37,500 bases of DNA, from assembly GCA_024693925.1 (NCBI GenBank), contig JAILKH010000087.1:1-37500 (forward strand), in the 5' to 3' direction. Shown piece by piece: positions 8,517 to 18,155 of the stretch. The notes below the pieces were generated by a model. That model was not told the DNA's origin. It saw only the letters and a list, made by a program, of their open reading frames with translations, and did no database searches. Within the stretch, counting starts at the first letter, position 1. The number at the start of each line of letters is the position of its first letter. Made by a program: the position numbers and the translations under genes. The stretch is from Lachnospiraceae bacterium (GTDB taxonomy: Bacteria > Bacillota > Clostridia > Lachnospirales > Lachnospiraceae).

Positions 8517-10679
8517 ATGGGTATATTTGATAAAAGAAGGCTTACGGAAGAATATACGGAAGAAATAAGAAAGCAGACGGATCCGTATGGGTTTTTTTGC
8601 TCGAATATAGATATTGAAAGAGGAGAATCGCAAAATGCAGGTTGTCCTCCTTTTTGCATTTGTACCGGCCTGAGAGAATTGTTATTTGATCCGAAAGAAC
8701 GAAACAGATGCCTGTCACAGACCGGAGACTTTATTGTTTTTTATGATAAAAATTCTGTTTATGAGGATTTGATCATAGGTAATATTCTTTGTGAGGAAAA
8801 AGAGGCGGAGATTATATACTTTGATGAGGACAGGGTTTTCGAAGGGAAAAGACATGCACCGTTCTTTAAACCCGAATGGTCCCCCGATACATTGGTTAAT
8901 TGTAATTATATCGGTGATTTTTTTGCGGTTAAGAAGGAATTTGCCGTCGGAATTTTGGAATTAATGCTTGGAGATACGGAAGGTGGAGACACAAGGGTAT
9001 TATCATACAGTGAGGATGAGTTAAGGTATGATTTTCTCTTGCGGGCAAGTGAACAAACGGACAAGGTAAGGCATATCGCAAAGGTTGTGCGGCATATTAT
9101 AGATGAAACGGCAGCAGAAGAGGAGATTTATTCTGAATTTACCTGGCGTAATCAGTCACAAAAATATATAAAGATAAGAAATGATGCGTTTATGAGACGC
9201 GGATACGATATACATTTTGAAAAAGTGTTCGAGAGAAAGAATAACAGCGTTATCAATAACAACGCTATTAATAACATTGTTATTCAAAGCAACGATCCCG
9301 TTTATTCCCTGTCGGTTATAATTCCGTCTAAAGATAACAGTAACGTGCTAATAAATTGTCTTGAAAGTATTAAAAGGTGTTATATTCCCTTGCCGGGGAA
9401 AAGACTGGAGATAATAATAGTTGATAATGGCAGTAAGAGCAGTGAAGGGCTTAAAATTGAAGATTATTTAAGCAGATATTCTTCTGATATAGAAGTTAAA
9501 TATATATATAAAAAAATGGAGTTTAATTACCCGGTTATGTGTAATATCGGTGTTTCCAACTCTGTCGGAGAATATATTCTGTTTTTAAATGATGATATAG
9601 AACTTATTGAAGATAATACATTTGAAAGAATGTATATGTATGCCTCACTTGGTCATATCGGTGCGGTAGGGGCAAAGCTTTATTATCCTGGTGGTAATAT
9701 TATCCAGCATACGGGTGTGGTTGTGGATCTTGACTGCGGTCCGACACATAAGCTTGCCACTTATGCGGATGATAAACCATATTATTATGGCATAAATGTT
9801 TTTGATCATAATGTTTTGGCGGTTACGGGTGCATGCCTTATGGTTAGTCGTGAAAAGTACTTTAAATGTGGTGGCTTTAATGATAGAATGGGTATTGGTT
9901 ATAATGATATTGATCTGTGTGTAAGGCTATATGAAAATGGATATTTAAATGTTATTTTAAATGAATGTATTCTTTTTCATCATGAATCTTTATCACGTGG
10001 CCGGGATAATGCGGACGACGAAAAGTACAGAAGACTCAGGGAAGAAAGGCAGCTTTTATATGAGTTGCATCCCTGGATATTAGAGAAGGGTGATCCTTTT
10101 TATTCGGTCAATCTTATTTCGGATTCATTGGATTATGTCGTAAATATCATACCGGATTATGCTTTGAGATCTTCGAGAAGCAGACTGATTGAGGATGATG
10201 CCCTTAAGACAAAGATACTTTCTCTGACAGCATCCGAAAATAATGATACAAGGATGGAAAGCAGAGGAGGAAGAAAAAATCCCGGAAGTAAAAAAGTTAA
10301 TTTCAATATTGAGAGGACCGGCACTTTCAGAGGCATTATGAATGATCAGGAGGATTATTATCAATTGGAAGGCTGGGCAATATTAAATAAAAGAGATAAT
10401 GCCCTGTATACTACGGAAATAGCGTTTGTATCGGAGGATGGGACCTGCCTGATATTTGATACATTCAAAGTCAGTCGGGAAGATGTAGCGGTAGTTTTTG
10501 TTAATGAAAAGAATCTGTTTCTTACTGGTTTTGTTTGTAAGATCCCGGTAAGTTTATTGAAAAAAGAAGAATCATACAGAGTTGCGGTGGTAAAAAGATC
10601 CGGAATTACGGGACTCAAGTATATGGCATTAGGAGATTATTATGAACCTTCAAGGGGATACAGAACAAAAGAAGGGTGA
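8517..10679 (+). CDS. GT2 family glycosyltransferase with degenerate N-terminal GT-A half
   Basis: About 720 residues. The working GT-A domain begins near residue 265 (LSVIIPSKDN), has the metal-binding NDD at 358-360, the VTGACLMVSR segment, the NDIDLCVRL acceptor-side motif and a final HHESLSRG. This is the rhamnosyltransferase-like GT2 pattern. Residues 1-190 look like a decayed second GT-A: the FKPEWSPDTLVNCNYIG segment is kept, but the nucleotide-binding VPxYN strand is missing and the FDHDD site reads FYDKNS. A 100-residue beta-rich tail follows about residue 605. An Asn-rich linker near 9240-9290 separates the halves. GGGGA (8502-8506) is 10 bases before ATG 8517 and only 4 before GTG 8511, so ATG is preferred. 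The sugar specificity is unknown. Confidence 0.85.
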   Translation: MGIFDKRRLTEEYTEEIRKQTDPYGFFCSNIDIERGESQNAGCPPFCICTGLRELLFDPKERNRCLSQTGDFIVFYDKNSVYEDLIIGNILCEEKEAEIIYFDEDRVFEGKRHAPFFKPEWSPDTLVNCNYIGDFFAVKKEFAVGILELMLGDTEGGDTRVLSYSEDELRYDFLLRASEQTDKVRHIAKVVRHIIDETAAEEEIYSEFTWRNQSQKYIKIRNDAFMRRGYDIHFEKVFERKNNSVINNNAINNIVIQSNDPVYSLSVIIPSKDNSNVLINCLESIKRCYIPLPGKRLEIIIVDNGSKSSEGLKIEDYLSRYSSDIEVKYIYKKMEFNYPVMCNIGVSNSVGEYILFLNDDIELIEDNTFERMYMYASLGHIGAVGAKLYYPGGNIIQHTGVVVDLDCGPTHKLATYADDKPYYYGINVFDHNVLAVTGACLMVSREKYFKCGGFNDRMGIGYNDIDLCVRLYENGYLNVILNECILFHHESLSRGRDNADDEKYRRLREERQLLYELHPWILEKGDPFYSVNLISDSLDYVVNIIPDYALRSSRSRLIEDDALKTKILSLTASENNDTRMESRGGRKNPGSKKVNFNIERTGTFRGIMNDQEDYYQLEGWAILNKRDNALYTTEIAFVSEDGTCLIFDTFKVSREDVAVVFVNEKNLFLTGFVCKIPVSLLKKEESYRVAVVKRSGITGLKYMALGDYYEPSRGYRTKEG

Positions 10680-12657
10680 TTATTACAGGGAACTGTATGA
10701 AAAAGAACTCAAAAAAAATGAGGAGCTTACATTAAAACTGGTCGATATGGAAGCCCTTAACGCCGACCTTACATATAAACTGGATAAAATAAGAAAAAGT
10801 AAGCTTTGGAAGAGTATTTATCCGTTCAGACTTGCGTATTCCCATTTGAAAAACCTTGTTATCAGGATAAAAAGATACGGAAATCTGAAAAATTTACTGA
10901 AAAAAATAGAAAGTAAAAAAATTGAAAGGGCAGCATATAAGAGTTACGGTACTTTAAGTATGCCGGATGAGAATGAAGCAAAGCGGCAGAGAGAAACAAT
11001 ATTTGAAAAAGATATTAAGTTTTCAATACTGGTACCGCTTTATAATACGCCAAGAAGTTTCCTGACACAGATGATTGAATCCGTAAAGGCTCAGACCTAT
11101 GAAAATTGGGAGCTGTGTCTGGCGGACGGTTCGGATGATGAACATAAAGAAGTCGGTAATATCGTATTTGAATATATTAAGTCTGACGACAGGATAAAAT
11201 ATAAAAAACTTACAGATAATCTTGGTATATCCGGGAATACAAACAAATGCCTTGAGATGGCAGCAGGAGATTATATTGCGTTATTTGATCATGATGATCT
11301 GTTACATCCATGTGCCTTATATGAGTATATGAAGGTTATATGTGAAAAAAATGCGGATTATATATACTGCGATGAGACAACATTTAAAGATGACAATATT
11401 GATAATATGATCACCTTGCATTTTAAACCCGATTATGCGATCGACAATCTGCGGGCGAATAATTATATATGTCATTTTTCTGCTTTTTCCAGAGAACTAA
11501 TTGATAATACGGGGTTGTTCAGATCGGAATTTGACGGTTCGCAGGATCATGATCTGATACTGAGGCTTACCCATAATGCTAAAAATATAGTGCACGTTCC
11601 GAAAATACTGTATTATTGGAGATCTCATGCCGGTTCGGTAGCTTCGGACATAAATGCAAAGTCCTATGCAATAGATGCAGCAAAAGGAGCGGTTGCCGCA
11701 CATCTTAAGCAATGCGGTTTTACAGATTTTAAAATTGAAAGTTCACGTGCATTTGAGACTATATTCAGGATCAGATATAAGCTTCTGGAAAAACCACTTA
11801 TATCTATATTGATTCCCAATAAGGATCATATAAACGATCTTAGACGATGTATTGATTCCGTAACAGGTAAATCATCCTATGAGAATTATGAGATAATAGT
11901 AATAGAGAATAACAGTGTAGAAGCAGAGACCTTTGAATATTACGAAATACTGGAAAAACATCCTTTAATAAAAGTTGTGAAATACGAGGGAGAATTTAAT
12001 TATTCAAAAATCAATAATTTCGGAGAACAATATGCAAAGGGTAAATATCTGGTATTATTAAATAATGATACAGAGGTGGTTACCAGAACCTGGCTTGAAG
12101 AAATGCTTATGTATGCACAAAGACCCGATGTTGGGGCGGTAGGATGCATGCTTTATTACGAGGATTACTCAATACAACATGCCGGAATAGTATTGGGACT
12201 TGGTGCCCATAGAACGGCAGGGCATTCTCATTACAGAATGAGTAAAGATAATCTTGGCTATATGGGCAGGTTGTGTTATGCACAGAATGTATCCGCAGTT
12301 ACCGGGGCTTGTCTTATGACTTCAAAAGATGATTATGAATCGGTAGGCGGTCTTAATGAAGAACTGAAGGTCGCTCTTAATGACGTTGATTTTTGTATGA
12401 AATTAAGGAGAAAGGGATTGCTGAATGTGTTTACTCCTTTTGCTGAATTATTTCATTATGAGTCCAAATCCAGAGGAACGGATGTTACAGATGAAGCAGA
12501 ACGCAGTAATGCCGAAAGATATAATAAAGAGTGTGAACTTTTTAAGAGTATATGGAGTAAAGAACTTAAAGCGGGAGATCCGTATTTTAATCCGAATTTT
12601 TCATTGGACTACAGTAATTTCGTATTAAAGGGAGACCCGAAGTCTATGGTATCCTAA
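10642..12657 (+). CDS. Tandem-domain GT2 family glycosyltransferase
   Basis: A 671-residue cytoplasmic enzyme. An N-terminal coiled coil (about 10-55) is followed by two complete GT-A domains. The first starts at FSILVPLYNTP and has FDHDD at 215-219 and the FKPDYAIDNLRANNYICHF segment. The second starts at ISILIPNKDH and has LNNDTE ending at 478, NDVDFCMKLR and FHYESKSRGTD. Both metal sites are intact, so the protein could add two sugars or alternate linkages to the growing chain. Its ATG lies inside the previous gene (38-base overlap) but has its own AGGAGA at 10631-10636, pointing to translational coupling. Donor and acceptor are not readable from the sequence; rhamnosyltransferases share this architecture. 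Confidence 0.9.
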   Translation: MNLQGDTEQKKGDYYRELYEKELKKNEELTLKLVDMEALNADLTYKLDKIRKSKLWKSIYPFRLAYSHLKNLVIRIKRYGNLKNLLKKIESKKIERAAYKSYGTLSMPDENEAKRQRETIFEKDIKFSILVPLYNTPRSFLTQMIESVKAQTYENWELCLADGSDDEHKEVGNIVFEYIKSDDRIKYKKLTDNLGISGNTNKCLEMAAGDYIALFDHDDLLHPCALYEYMKVICEKNADYIYCDETTFKDDNIDNMITLHFKPDYAIDNLRANNYICHFSAFSRELIDNTGLFRSEFDGSQDHDLILRLTHNAKNIVHVPKILYYWRSHAGSVASDINAKSYAIDAAKGAVAAHLKQCGFTDFKIESSRAFETIFRIRYKLLEKPLISILIPNKDHINDLRRCIDSVTGKSSYENYEIIVIENNSVEAETFEYYEILEKHPLIKVVKYEGEFNYSKINNFGEQYAKGKYLVLLNNDTEVVTRTWLEEMLMYAQRPDVGAVGCMLYYEDYSIQHAGIVLGLGAHRTAGHSHYRMSKDNLGYMGRLCYAQNVSAVTGACLMTSKDDYESVGGLNEELKVALNDVDFCMKLRRKGLLNVFTPFAELFHYESKSRGTDVTDEAERSNAERYNKECELFKSIWSKELKAGDPYFNPNFSLDYSNFVLKGDPKSMVS

Positions 12658-12686
12658 AATATATAAAAACCAAAGGAGGTAAGTAT

Positions 12687-14414
12687 ATGGGCTATATGGA
12701 TCAGTATAAATATTGGAAAGAGGATGCTTATTTTGATGAAGCCACTAAAGCTGAACTTGAGGCTATATCGGATGATCAGGCTCAGAAAGAGGACAGATTT
12801 TATAAGGATCTTGAGTTTGGAACCGGTGGGCTCAGAGGTGTTATCGGGGCAGGAACAAACCGTATGAATATTTATACCGTAAGAAGAGCAACGCAGGGGC
12901 TGGCAAATTATATAATCAAGCAGGGAACCCAGAGTAAGGGGGTGGCAATTTCCTATGATTCCAGGCATATGTCTCCCGAATTTGCCGATGAGGCTGCATT
13001 ATGTCTTAATGCAAACGGCATAAAAGCGTATGTTTTTACTTCACTGCGTCCTACTCCCGTATTATCATACGCAGTAAGAAAGCTTAACTGTACTGCGGGA
13101 ATAATGGTAACTGCAAGTCATAATCCTCCGGAATATAACGGATATAAGGCTTATTGGGATGATGGTGCCCAGATCACTTCTCCAAGAGATGTTGATATTA
13201 TAAATGAAGTTAAAGCAGTTACAGATTACAATGATGTGAAGACAATGACTAAAGAAGATGCCGTTGCTCAGGGCTTATATAACCCCATAGATAAGGATAT
13301 TGATGATCCGTATATGGAAGAATTAAAGAAGCAGATCATTCATCCGGAGGTTATTAAAGAAATGGCGGAAGATATCAAGATCGTCTACACGCCCTTTAAC
13401 GGAACCGGTAATCTTCCCGTAAGAAGAATTCTTAAGGAGCTTGGATTTAAAAAGGTATATGTTGTTCCCGAACAGGAGAATCCGGATCCGGACTTTACGA
13501 CTTTGGAGTATCCTAACCCTGAAGATCCCAAAGCCTTTACTCTTGCGCTTAAGCTTGCCAAAGAGAAGGATGCGGATATAGTTCTTGCAACAGATCCGGA
13601 TGCAGACAGACTGGGTATTTATGCAAAGGACAGTGCTACGGGAGAATATATTCCTTTTACGGGAAATATGTCCGGAATGCTGATTGCCGAATACATCTTA
13701 AGAGAGAGAACTGCTTGTGGGACCATGCCCAAGAATCCTGCTCTGGTTAAAACCATAGTTACTACAAATCTTGCCGATCCTATGTGCGAGGCATATAATG
13801 TTAAATTAATTGAGGTGCTTACCGGGTTTAAATACATAGGTGAGCAGATTAAGTGGTTTGAAGAAAATAATACATATAATTATGTTTTTGGTCTCGAAGA
13901 AAGCTATGGATGTCTGGCAGGAACCCATGCAAGAGATAAAGACGCTATAGTAGCGGTAATGTGTCTGTGCGAGGTGGCTGCATATTGTAAGAGCAAAGGA
14001 TTAACCGTATGGGATCAGATGATAAATATTTATAAGCAATATGGTTATTATAAAGAGGGTATTCATACAATTACTATGAAAGGTATTGAGGGAGCCCAGG
14101 AAATACAGAATATTATGAATAAGCTCCGTAATGATCCGCCTAAGAAATTTGCTGATCTTAAGGTACTTAAATTCCGTGATTATAAAAAGGATGAAGTAAC
14201 GGATATGGTTACGGGTGCTAAGGAAAAGACCGGTCTTCCGGAATCAAACGTATTATATTTTGAATTGGAAAATGATTCCTGGTGTTGTGCAAGACCTTCG
14301 GGAACGGAGCCTAAGATTAAGTTTTATATGGGAATTAAGGGCGAAAGTCTTGAGGATGCAGATGCCAAACTTTCGGAATTAAAGGATGCGGTAATCGCAG
14401 GTTTTGACTCATAG
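12687..14414 (+). CDS. pgcA: Phosphohexomutase (phosphoglucomutase/phosphomannomutase)
   Basis: A 575-residue protein of the alpha-D-phosphohexomutase superfamily, at the length usual for the large PgcA-type clade. All four signature loops are present: phosphoserine loop TASHNPPEYNGYK with Ser144, metal loop DPDADRLG (303-310), sugar loop GLEESYG (402-408) and phosphate loop RPSGTEPK (536-543). It interconverts hexose 6-phosphate and 1-phosphate, feeding nucleotide-sugar synthesis for the neighbouring transferases. A near-perfect Shine-Dalgarno (AAAGGAGGT, 12672-12680) precedes the ATG and is stronger than in most neighbouring genes, suggesting high expression. Glucose and mannose specificity cannot be separated by eye. 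Confidence 0.95.
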   Translation: MGYMDQYKYWKEDAYFDEATKAELEAISDDQAQKEDRFYKDLEFGTGGLRGVIGAGTNRMNIYTVRRATQGLANYIIKQGTQSKGVAISYDSRHMSPEFADEAALCLNANGIKAYVFTSLRPTPVLSYAVRKLNCTAGIMVTASHNPPEYNGYKAYWDDGAQITSPRDVDIINEVKAVTDYNDVKTMTKEDAVAQGLYNPIDKDIDDPYMEELKKQIIHPEVIKEMAEDIKIVYTPFNGTGNLPVRRILKELGFKKVYVVPEQENPDPDFTTLEYPNPEDPKAFTLALKLAKEKDADIVLATDPDADRLGIYAKDSATGEYIPFTGNMSGMLIAEYILRERTACGTMPKNPALVKTIVTTNLADPMCEAYNVKLIEVLTGFKYIGEQIKWFEENNTYNYVFGLEESYGCLAGTHARDKDAIVAVMCLCEVAAYCKSKGLTVWDQMINIYKQYGYYKEGIHTITMKGIEGAQEIQNIMNKLRNDPPKKFADLKVLKFRDYKKDEVTDMVTGAKEKTGLPESNVLYFELENDSWCCARPSGTEPKIKFYMGIKGESLEDADAKLSELKDAVIAGFDS

Positions 14415-14436
14415 AAATAATATTTGATGGTTAGTA

Positions 14437-15612
14437 ATGAATAAACAATTGGAAAGGTTGTGGAGCTTAAAGACCGTAAGGTATGCGCTTTTGGCCATAC
14501 TTACGGTCATGGCTCTTATTTCGCTGCTTCAGGGCATAAGGAATGCACTTGAATTCAGTCAGGATTTTCAGTGGGATGCAACCAAAACTTTTACAATGAG
14601 AATAAATCCGTATGATGAATCCTTAAATCCAAGTGGGATTTTGGATCGTTATGGATTTGAGGAGTACTATCTGCAGATGGAGGCTAATCAGTTTCCATCG
14701 CTTTTGATGCTGTTAATTCCGTATACATTTCTCCCACCCCTTGCAGCGAGGTATGCCTGGATAATATCTAATCTTATTTTTACTGTAGGTATAATAGTTT
14801 TGTTAAGGCAGACGTTCTTAAAGAAGGCAGATAAGTATGTGTTTGTCGCATTTATGCTTTTGATGATCGCAGGTACCCCTTACAGGAATCAATTGGGCGT
14901 AGGACAACACACCTTGTTTGCTTTTTTCTTTTTTTTATTGGCCGTAAGGCTGGATGAGATGGAGGACAGTAAGTGTGCCTATGTATTTTCTGTGTTGAGT
15001 CTTTTTGTCTGTTATTTTAAATATACTTTAACCGTTCCGTTATGTATATATTTTATTTATAAAAGAAAATATATGAAAATCATAATATCTGCTTTTTTTC
15101 ATGTTGTGCTTACATTAGTGGCGGCTTTGTGGCTTGATGATAGTTTTATAAATATGATAATTAAGCCTTTAAAGGTTTCGAGTGCGTTATCTGCTGAAGG
15201 AGGCATAGATTTCGGAGCATTATTAAAGGGTTCGGTATTTGCGTATTTGCTTGCTTTTTTTGTAATGCTTTTCCTTTTGGTCATGTCTTTTAAATTATCG
15301 AAAGAAATGGAACTGCAGGTTATCAGTATTCTTATTTTGTGGTCGTTAATAATTACTTATCACAGGACTTATGATTTTTTTGTTATTACAGTGGTGCTTG
15401 CATTTTATCTGGCAAGGCAGAGAGATTTTATTTTTAAGCTATGGTATGCTATAGTAATTGCCGGAGTTTTCTTCGGTCTGAGGATTTTTTCGGAGTCGGC
15501 AGGCTCGAAGATTGCGGTGGGAATTATTTATTATTGTTTTACGATAAGTATGACTTATATTGTATTAAAAGAAGGAAAGAAAAAAAATACAGAAGTACAG
15601 GGTGAAGAATGA
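14437..15612 (+). CDS. GT87-like (DUF2029) polytopic glycosyltransferase
   Basis: A 391-residue membrane protein with roughly nine to ten hydrophobic segments. After the first membrane segment it has SQDFQWDAT with Asp43 and Asp47, followed by NPYDE; this matches the catalytic first outer loop of GT-C enzymes of the GT87 type, which use polyprenyl-phosphate sugars as donors. It is therefore expected to work on the outer face of the membrane. The start is supported only by a weak TGATGG-like site. Its stop overlaps the next start (ATGA at 15609), tying it to a GT2 and a GtrA gene. Together these look like a three-part side-chain glycosylation module. The family assignment is by pattern and less certain than the fold class. 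Confidence 0.7.
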   Translation: MNKQLERLWSLKTVRYALLAILTVMALISLLQGIRNALEFSQDFQWDATKTFTMRINPYDESLNPSGILDRYGFEEYYLQMEANQFPSLLMLLIPYTFLPPLAARYAWIISNLIFTVGIIVLLRQTFLKKADKYVFVAFMLLMIAGTPYRNQLGVGQHTLFAFFFFLLAVRLDEMEDSKCAYVFSVLSLFVCYFKYTLTVPLCIYFIYKRKYMKIIISAFFHVVLTLVAALWLDDSFINMIIKPLKVSSALSAEGGIDFGALLKGSVFAYLLAFFVMLFLLVMSFKLSKEMELQVISILILWSLIITYHRTYDFFVITVVLAFYLARQRDFIFKLWYAIVIAGVFFGLRIFSESAGSKIAVGIIYYCFTISMTYIVLKEGKKKNTEVQGEE

Positions 15613-16328
15613 ATAAAACTATGACAGATAAACTTTATATTGTAATACCGGCTTATAATGAAGAGGCTAATATAAGACAGGTCGTATCTGACTGGTATTC
15701 GGTAGTAGATCAAAAAAGTGCGGACAGTCGTTTGGTAATAGTTAATGATGGAAGTAAGGATAATACCCTCAGTGTATTGAATAAAATGAAAGCCGACTGT
15801 CCCAAGCTTATAGTTTTGGATAAAGAAAACGGTGGGCATGGTACTTCAATATTATTCGGATACAAATATGCTCTGGAACAGGGAGCTGATTATATTTTTC
15901 AGACAGATTCGGATGGTCAGACATATGCTTCAGAATTTCAGGAGTTTTGGGATGAGCGTGCAAATTATGATATGATAATAGGATACAGAAATCATAGGGA
16001 AGACGGTATTTCACGGATCATAGTGACAAAGGTCCTAAAGTTTGTCATAAGAATATGTTTTCATATTGATGTAACGGATGCAAACACCCCTTTCAGGCTT
16101 ATGCGGGCAAAGGTACTTAAAGAAGAGATTGTATTGATACCTAAAGATTTTTTTCTTGCAAATGTACTTATAACCGTACTATTTACCAAGCACTTAAGAA
16201 AAGTAAAATATATTCCTATTACTTTCAGACCCAGGCAGGGAGGTGTTAATTCAATAAATATAAGGAGAATATTCAAAATAGGACGTCAGTCGCTTAAAGA
16301 TTTTAAAGAATTAAACAAAAAGATATAA
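15609..16328 (+). CDS. GT2 glycosyltransferase, polyprenyl-phosphate sugar synthase-like
   Basis: A 239-residue GT-A protein starting with VIPAYNEEANI. It has NDGSKDNT, the metal site QTDSDGQT (Asp100, Asp102) and the acceptor-helix stretch DANTPFRLMRAKVL. This resembles dolichol/bactoprenol-phosphate sugar synthases (DPM1, GtrB), which load a single sugar on a polyprenyl phosphate at the inner membrane face. Unlike GtrB it lacks the two C-terminal membrane helices, so it is DPM1-like in form. It overlaps the GT-C gene by four bases and is followed by GtrA, which supports the function of making the lipid-linked donor for an external glycosyltransferase. Confidence 0.85.
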   Translation: MNKTMTDKLYIVIPAYNEEANIRQVVSDWYSVVDQKSADSRLVIVNDGSKDNTLSVLNKMKADCPKLIVLDKENGGHGTSILFGYKYALEQGADYIFQTDSDGQTYASEFQEFWDERANYDMIIGYRNHREDGISRIIVTKVLKFVIRICFHIDVTDANTPFRLMRAKVLKEEIVLIPKDFFLANVLITVLFTKHLRKVKYIPITFRPRQGGVNSINIRRIFKIGRQSLKDFKELNKKI

Positions 16329-16376
16329 TAATTTATCTTAAGGAAAAGACGAAGGGTACGGACGGATAATCGGGAA

Positions 16377-16916
16377 ATGGAAACTGAAAAAACAAGGGAA
16401 GTAAGAACGGGAAAAAATGATGGAAACAAGAAAAATCTGTTGGATCAGATTATTAAATTCGGGATTGTCGGCGGAATAGCATTTTTGATTGATTTTGCCG
16501 TATATAAGGCAGTAAACAGTCTTCTGCCCTTTGATAAGGGATATATAGTGGCCGGAGTGGCGGGATTTTCAATATCGCTTATTTTTAATTATCTGGCCAG
16601 TATGCGATTCGTTTTTGAAAGAAAAGAAGAAAACAGCAGGAAAAAGGAATTTATGATATTTTTGATATTAAGTCTTATCGGCTTGGGACTTAACGAATTG
16701 TTCTTGCTGCTTTATGTTGAAGGAATAGATAAGAATCTGAAATTTATACATTATATGCATGAAATTATCTATAATGTTATGGATGAGAAGGGTATTAAGG
16801 TTGTTAAGAGTATTAAAGAAGTTACGGAGTTGTTTGCCAAGATATTTGCCACTGCGCTTGTTATGGTATATAACTTTATAAGCCGTAAAATGACGCTGGA
16901 AAAGAAGGTTGATTAA
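16377..16916 (+). CDS. GtrA family membrane protein (putative polyprenyl-phosphate sugar flippase)
   Basis: A 179-residue protein with four predicted membrane helices. The opening FGIVGGIAFLIDFAVYKAV, the helix-2 motif SLIFNYLASMRFVF and the final FATALVMVYNFISRKMTL are typical of GtrA. The family is thought to flip bactoprenol-linked monosaccharides across the membrane. It is longer than the common 120-140 residues because of about 40 extra residues between helices 3 and 4. It lies 48 bases after the GT2 gene and 2 bases before the esterase gene. The ribosome binding site is weak. Confidence 0.87.
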   Translation: METEKTREVRTGKNDGNKKNLLDQIIKFGIVGGIAFLIDFAVYKAVNSLLPFDKGYIVAGVAGFSISLIFNYLASMRFVFERKEENSRKKEFMIFLILSLIGLGLNELFLLLYVEGIDKNLKFIHYMHEIIYNVMDEKGIKVVKSIKEVTELFAKIFATALVMVYNFISRKMTLEKKVD

Positions 16917-16918
16917 AC

Positions 16919-18154
16919 ATGTTTGGAGCGAGAAATAAAGATAAATATTTAAAAAGGAGAAAAGAAATATTAAAGAGTCTGGTTATATTTATGCTCAGTT
17001 TGACGCTTTACGGATGCGGGGAAAAAAATACGATCTCTCAAACCGGGGGGATTAAAGAAAATGAGCCGGTTAAGGAAATTGTTATTACTGAAGAAACAGA
17101 TAAAAATACAGATAAAAGCACTGAGAATGAAAGCGATACCATAGATAGTACAATGATGAATGTTGAAACGGCGGATGCAGTTTCATATTCGGCCATTCCT
17201 GCGGGAAAAGAACCTCAGCAGGAAGAGGTAGAGCCGGTTGAAGACAAGAAGGATAGTATATTACGTACCGAAGACGGGAAGATAATCGTTGATCTTGTAA
17301 TGTTTATGGGGCAGAGTAATATGTCCGGAACAGGAGGAAATGTTTCTTATGCTCCGAAGGTTGAAGAGGGCCGAGGTTATGAATTCAGGGCTATTTCGGA
17401 TCCTACAAGGCTATACCCCATAAAAGAGCCTTTCGGAATCAATGAAAATGTTAAAGGTGCTATAGAGGATCTTGCAATAGGAAAAAAAGGTTCAATGGTT
17501 TCTGCGTTTGTAAATAAGTATTATGAGCTTACAAAGGTTCCGGTAGTTGCGGTATCCGCATCCTCTGGAGGAAGAGACACTGATTTCTGGATGAGCGAGG
17601 CGGTTATGAATGATTTTAGCGAAAGACAGAAAAGGGCTCAGGTATGGCTTGAAAGCAATAATTATCATATCAGAAAGCAGTATGTTATATGGCTTCAGGG
17701 AGAGTCTGATGCGGAAAACGGGATGACACCCGAGGAATATAATCAGAATATGGATAATATTATCCGGCCGCTGTTTATAGGTGGTCTGCAGAAGGTATTT
17801 ATTGTTACACCCGGAAGAACACTGACGGGAAAATATTTCTTTGATAATGTTGTTTATTCGCAGATAAATATGTGTAAAACAAGTGGTTACTATGCGCTGG
17901 CCACAACGGTACTTAATTCCGTAAGTACTGAATATATGGTAGATGAATTTCATTATAATCAGTCGGTTTTAAATGTTATAGGTAAAGAGGCTGCGGAGAG
18001 TGCAGCATATTATACTTTGAATCGAAAAGAAAAATGTTTGTACAATTACAGAGATGAAAATGTTTATATCCCCGACGGCTTTGAGTATACACCGGAGGAG
18101 ATGCAGGTGGAACCTATAGATTACAATACAAACGGAGAATTTGTGAGGTACTGA
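16919..18154 (+). CDS. Lipoprotein SGNH carbohydrate esterase (SASA/sialate O-acetylesterase-like)
   Basis: A 411-residue protein. The N-terminus has basic residues, a hydrophobic stretch and a lipobox LYGC with Cys33, so it should be lipid-anchored outside the membrane. About 90 residues of acidic linker lead to the catalytic domain. Visible SGNH residues: Ser133 in GQSNMSG, SASSGG, WLQGESD, and Asp342/His345 in DEFHYN. The SASA group removes O-acetyl groups from glycans. Here it is placed between the GtrA module and more glycosyltransferases, which suggests that it edits acetylation of the locus polysaccharide or of wall sugars. The nearby MBOAT-SGNH pair could be the opposing acyl-adding activity. 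The exact substrate is unknown. Confidence 0.85.
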   Translation: MFGARNKDKYLKRRKEILKSLVIFMLSLTLYGCGEKNTISQTGGIKENEPVKEIVITEETDKNTDKSTENESDTIDSTMMNVETADAVSYSAIPAGKEPQQEEVEPVEDKKDSILRTEDGKIIVDLVMFMGQSNMSGTGGNVSYAPKVEEGRGYEFRAISDPTRLYPIKEPFGINENVKGAIEDLAIGKKGSMVSAFVNKYYELTKVPVVAVSASSGGRDTDFWMSEAVMNDFSERQKRAQVWLESNNYHIRKQYVIWLQGESDAENGMTPEEYNQNMDNIIRPLFIGGLQKVFIVTPGRTLTGKYFFDNVVYSQINMCKTSGYYALATTVLNSVSTEYMVDEFHYNQSVLNVIGKEAAESAAYYTLNRKEKCLYNYRDENVYIPDGFEYTPEEMQVEPIDYNTNGEFVRY

Positions 18155-18155
18155 A

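Noticed and set aside
17492-17953. Minus-strand frame of 153 codons inside the esterase gene
   Set aside because: It is a shadow of the SGNH domain, with no promoter, ribosome binding site or plausible composition.
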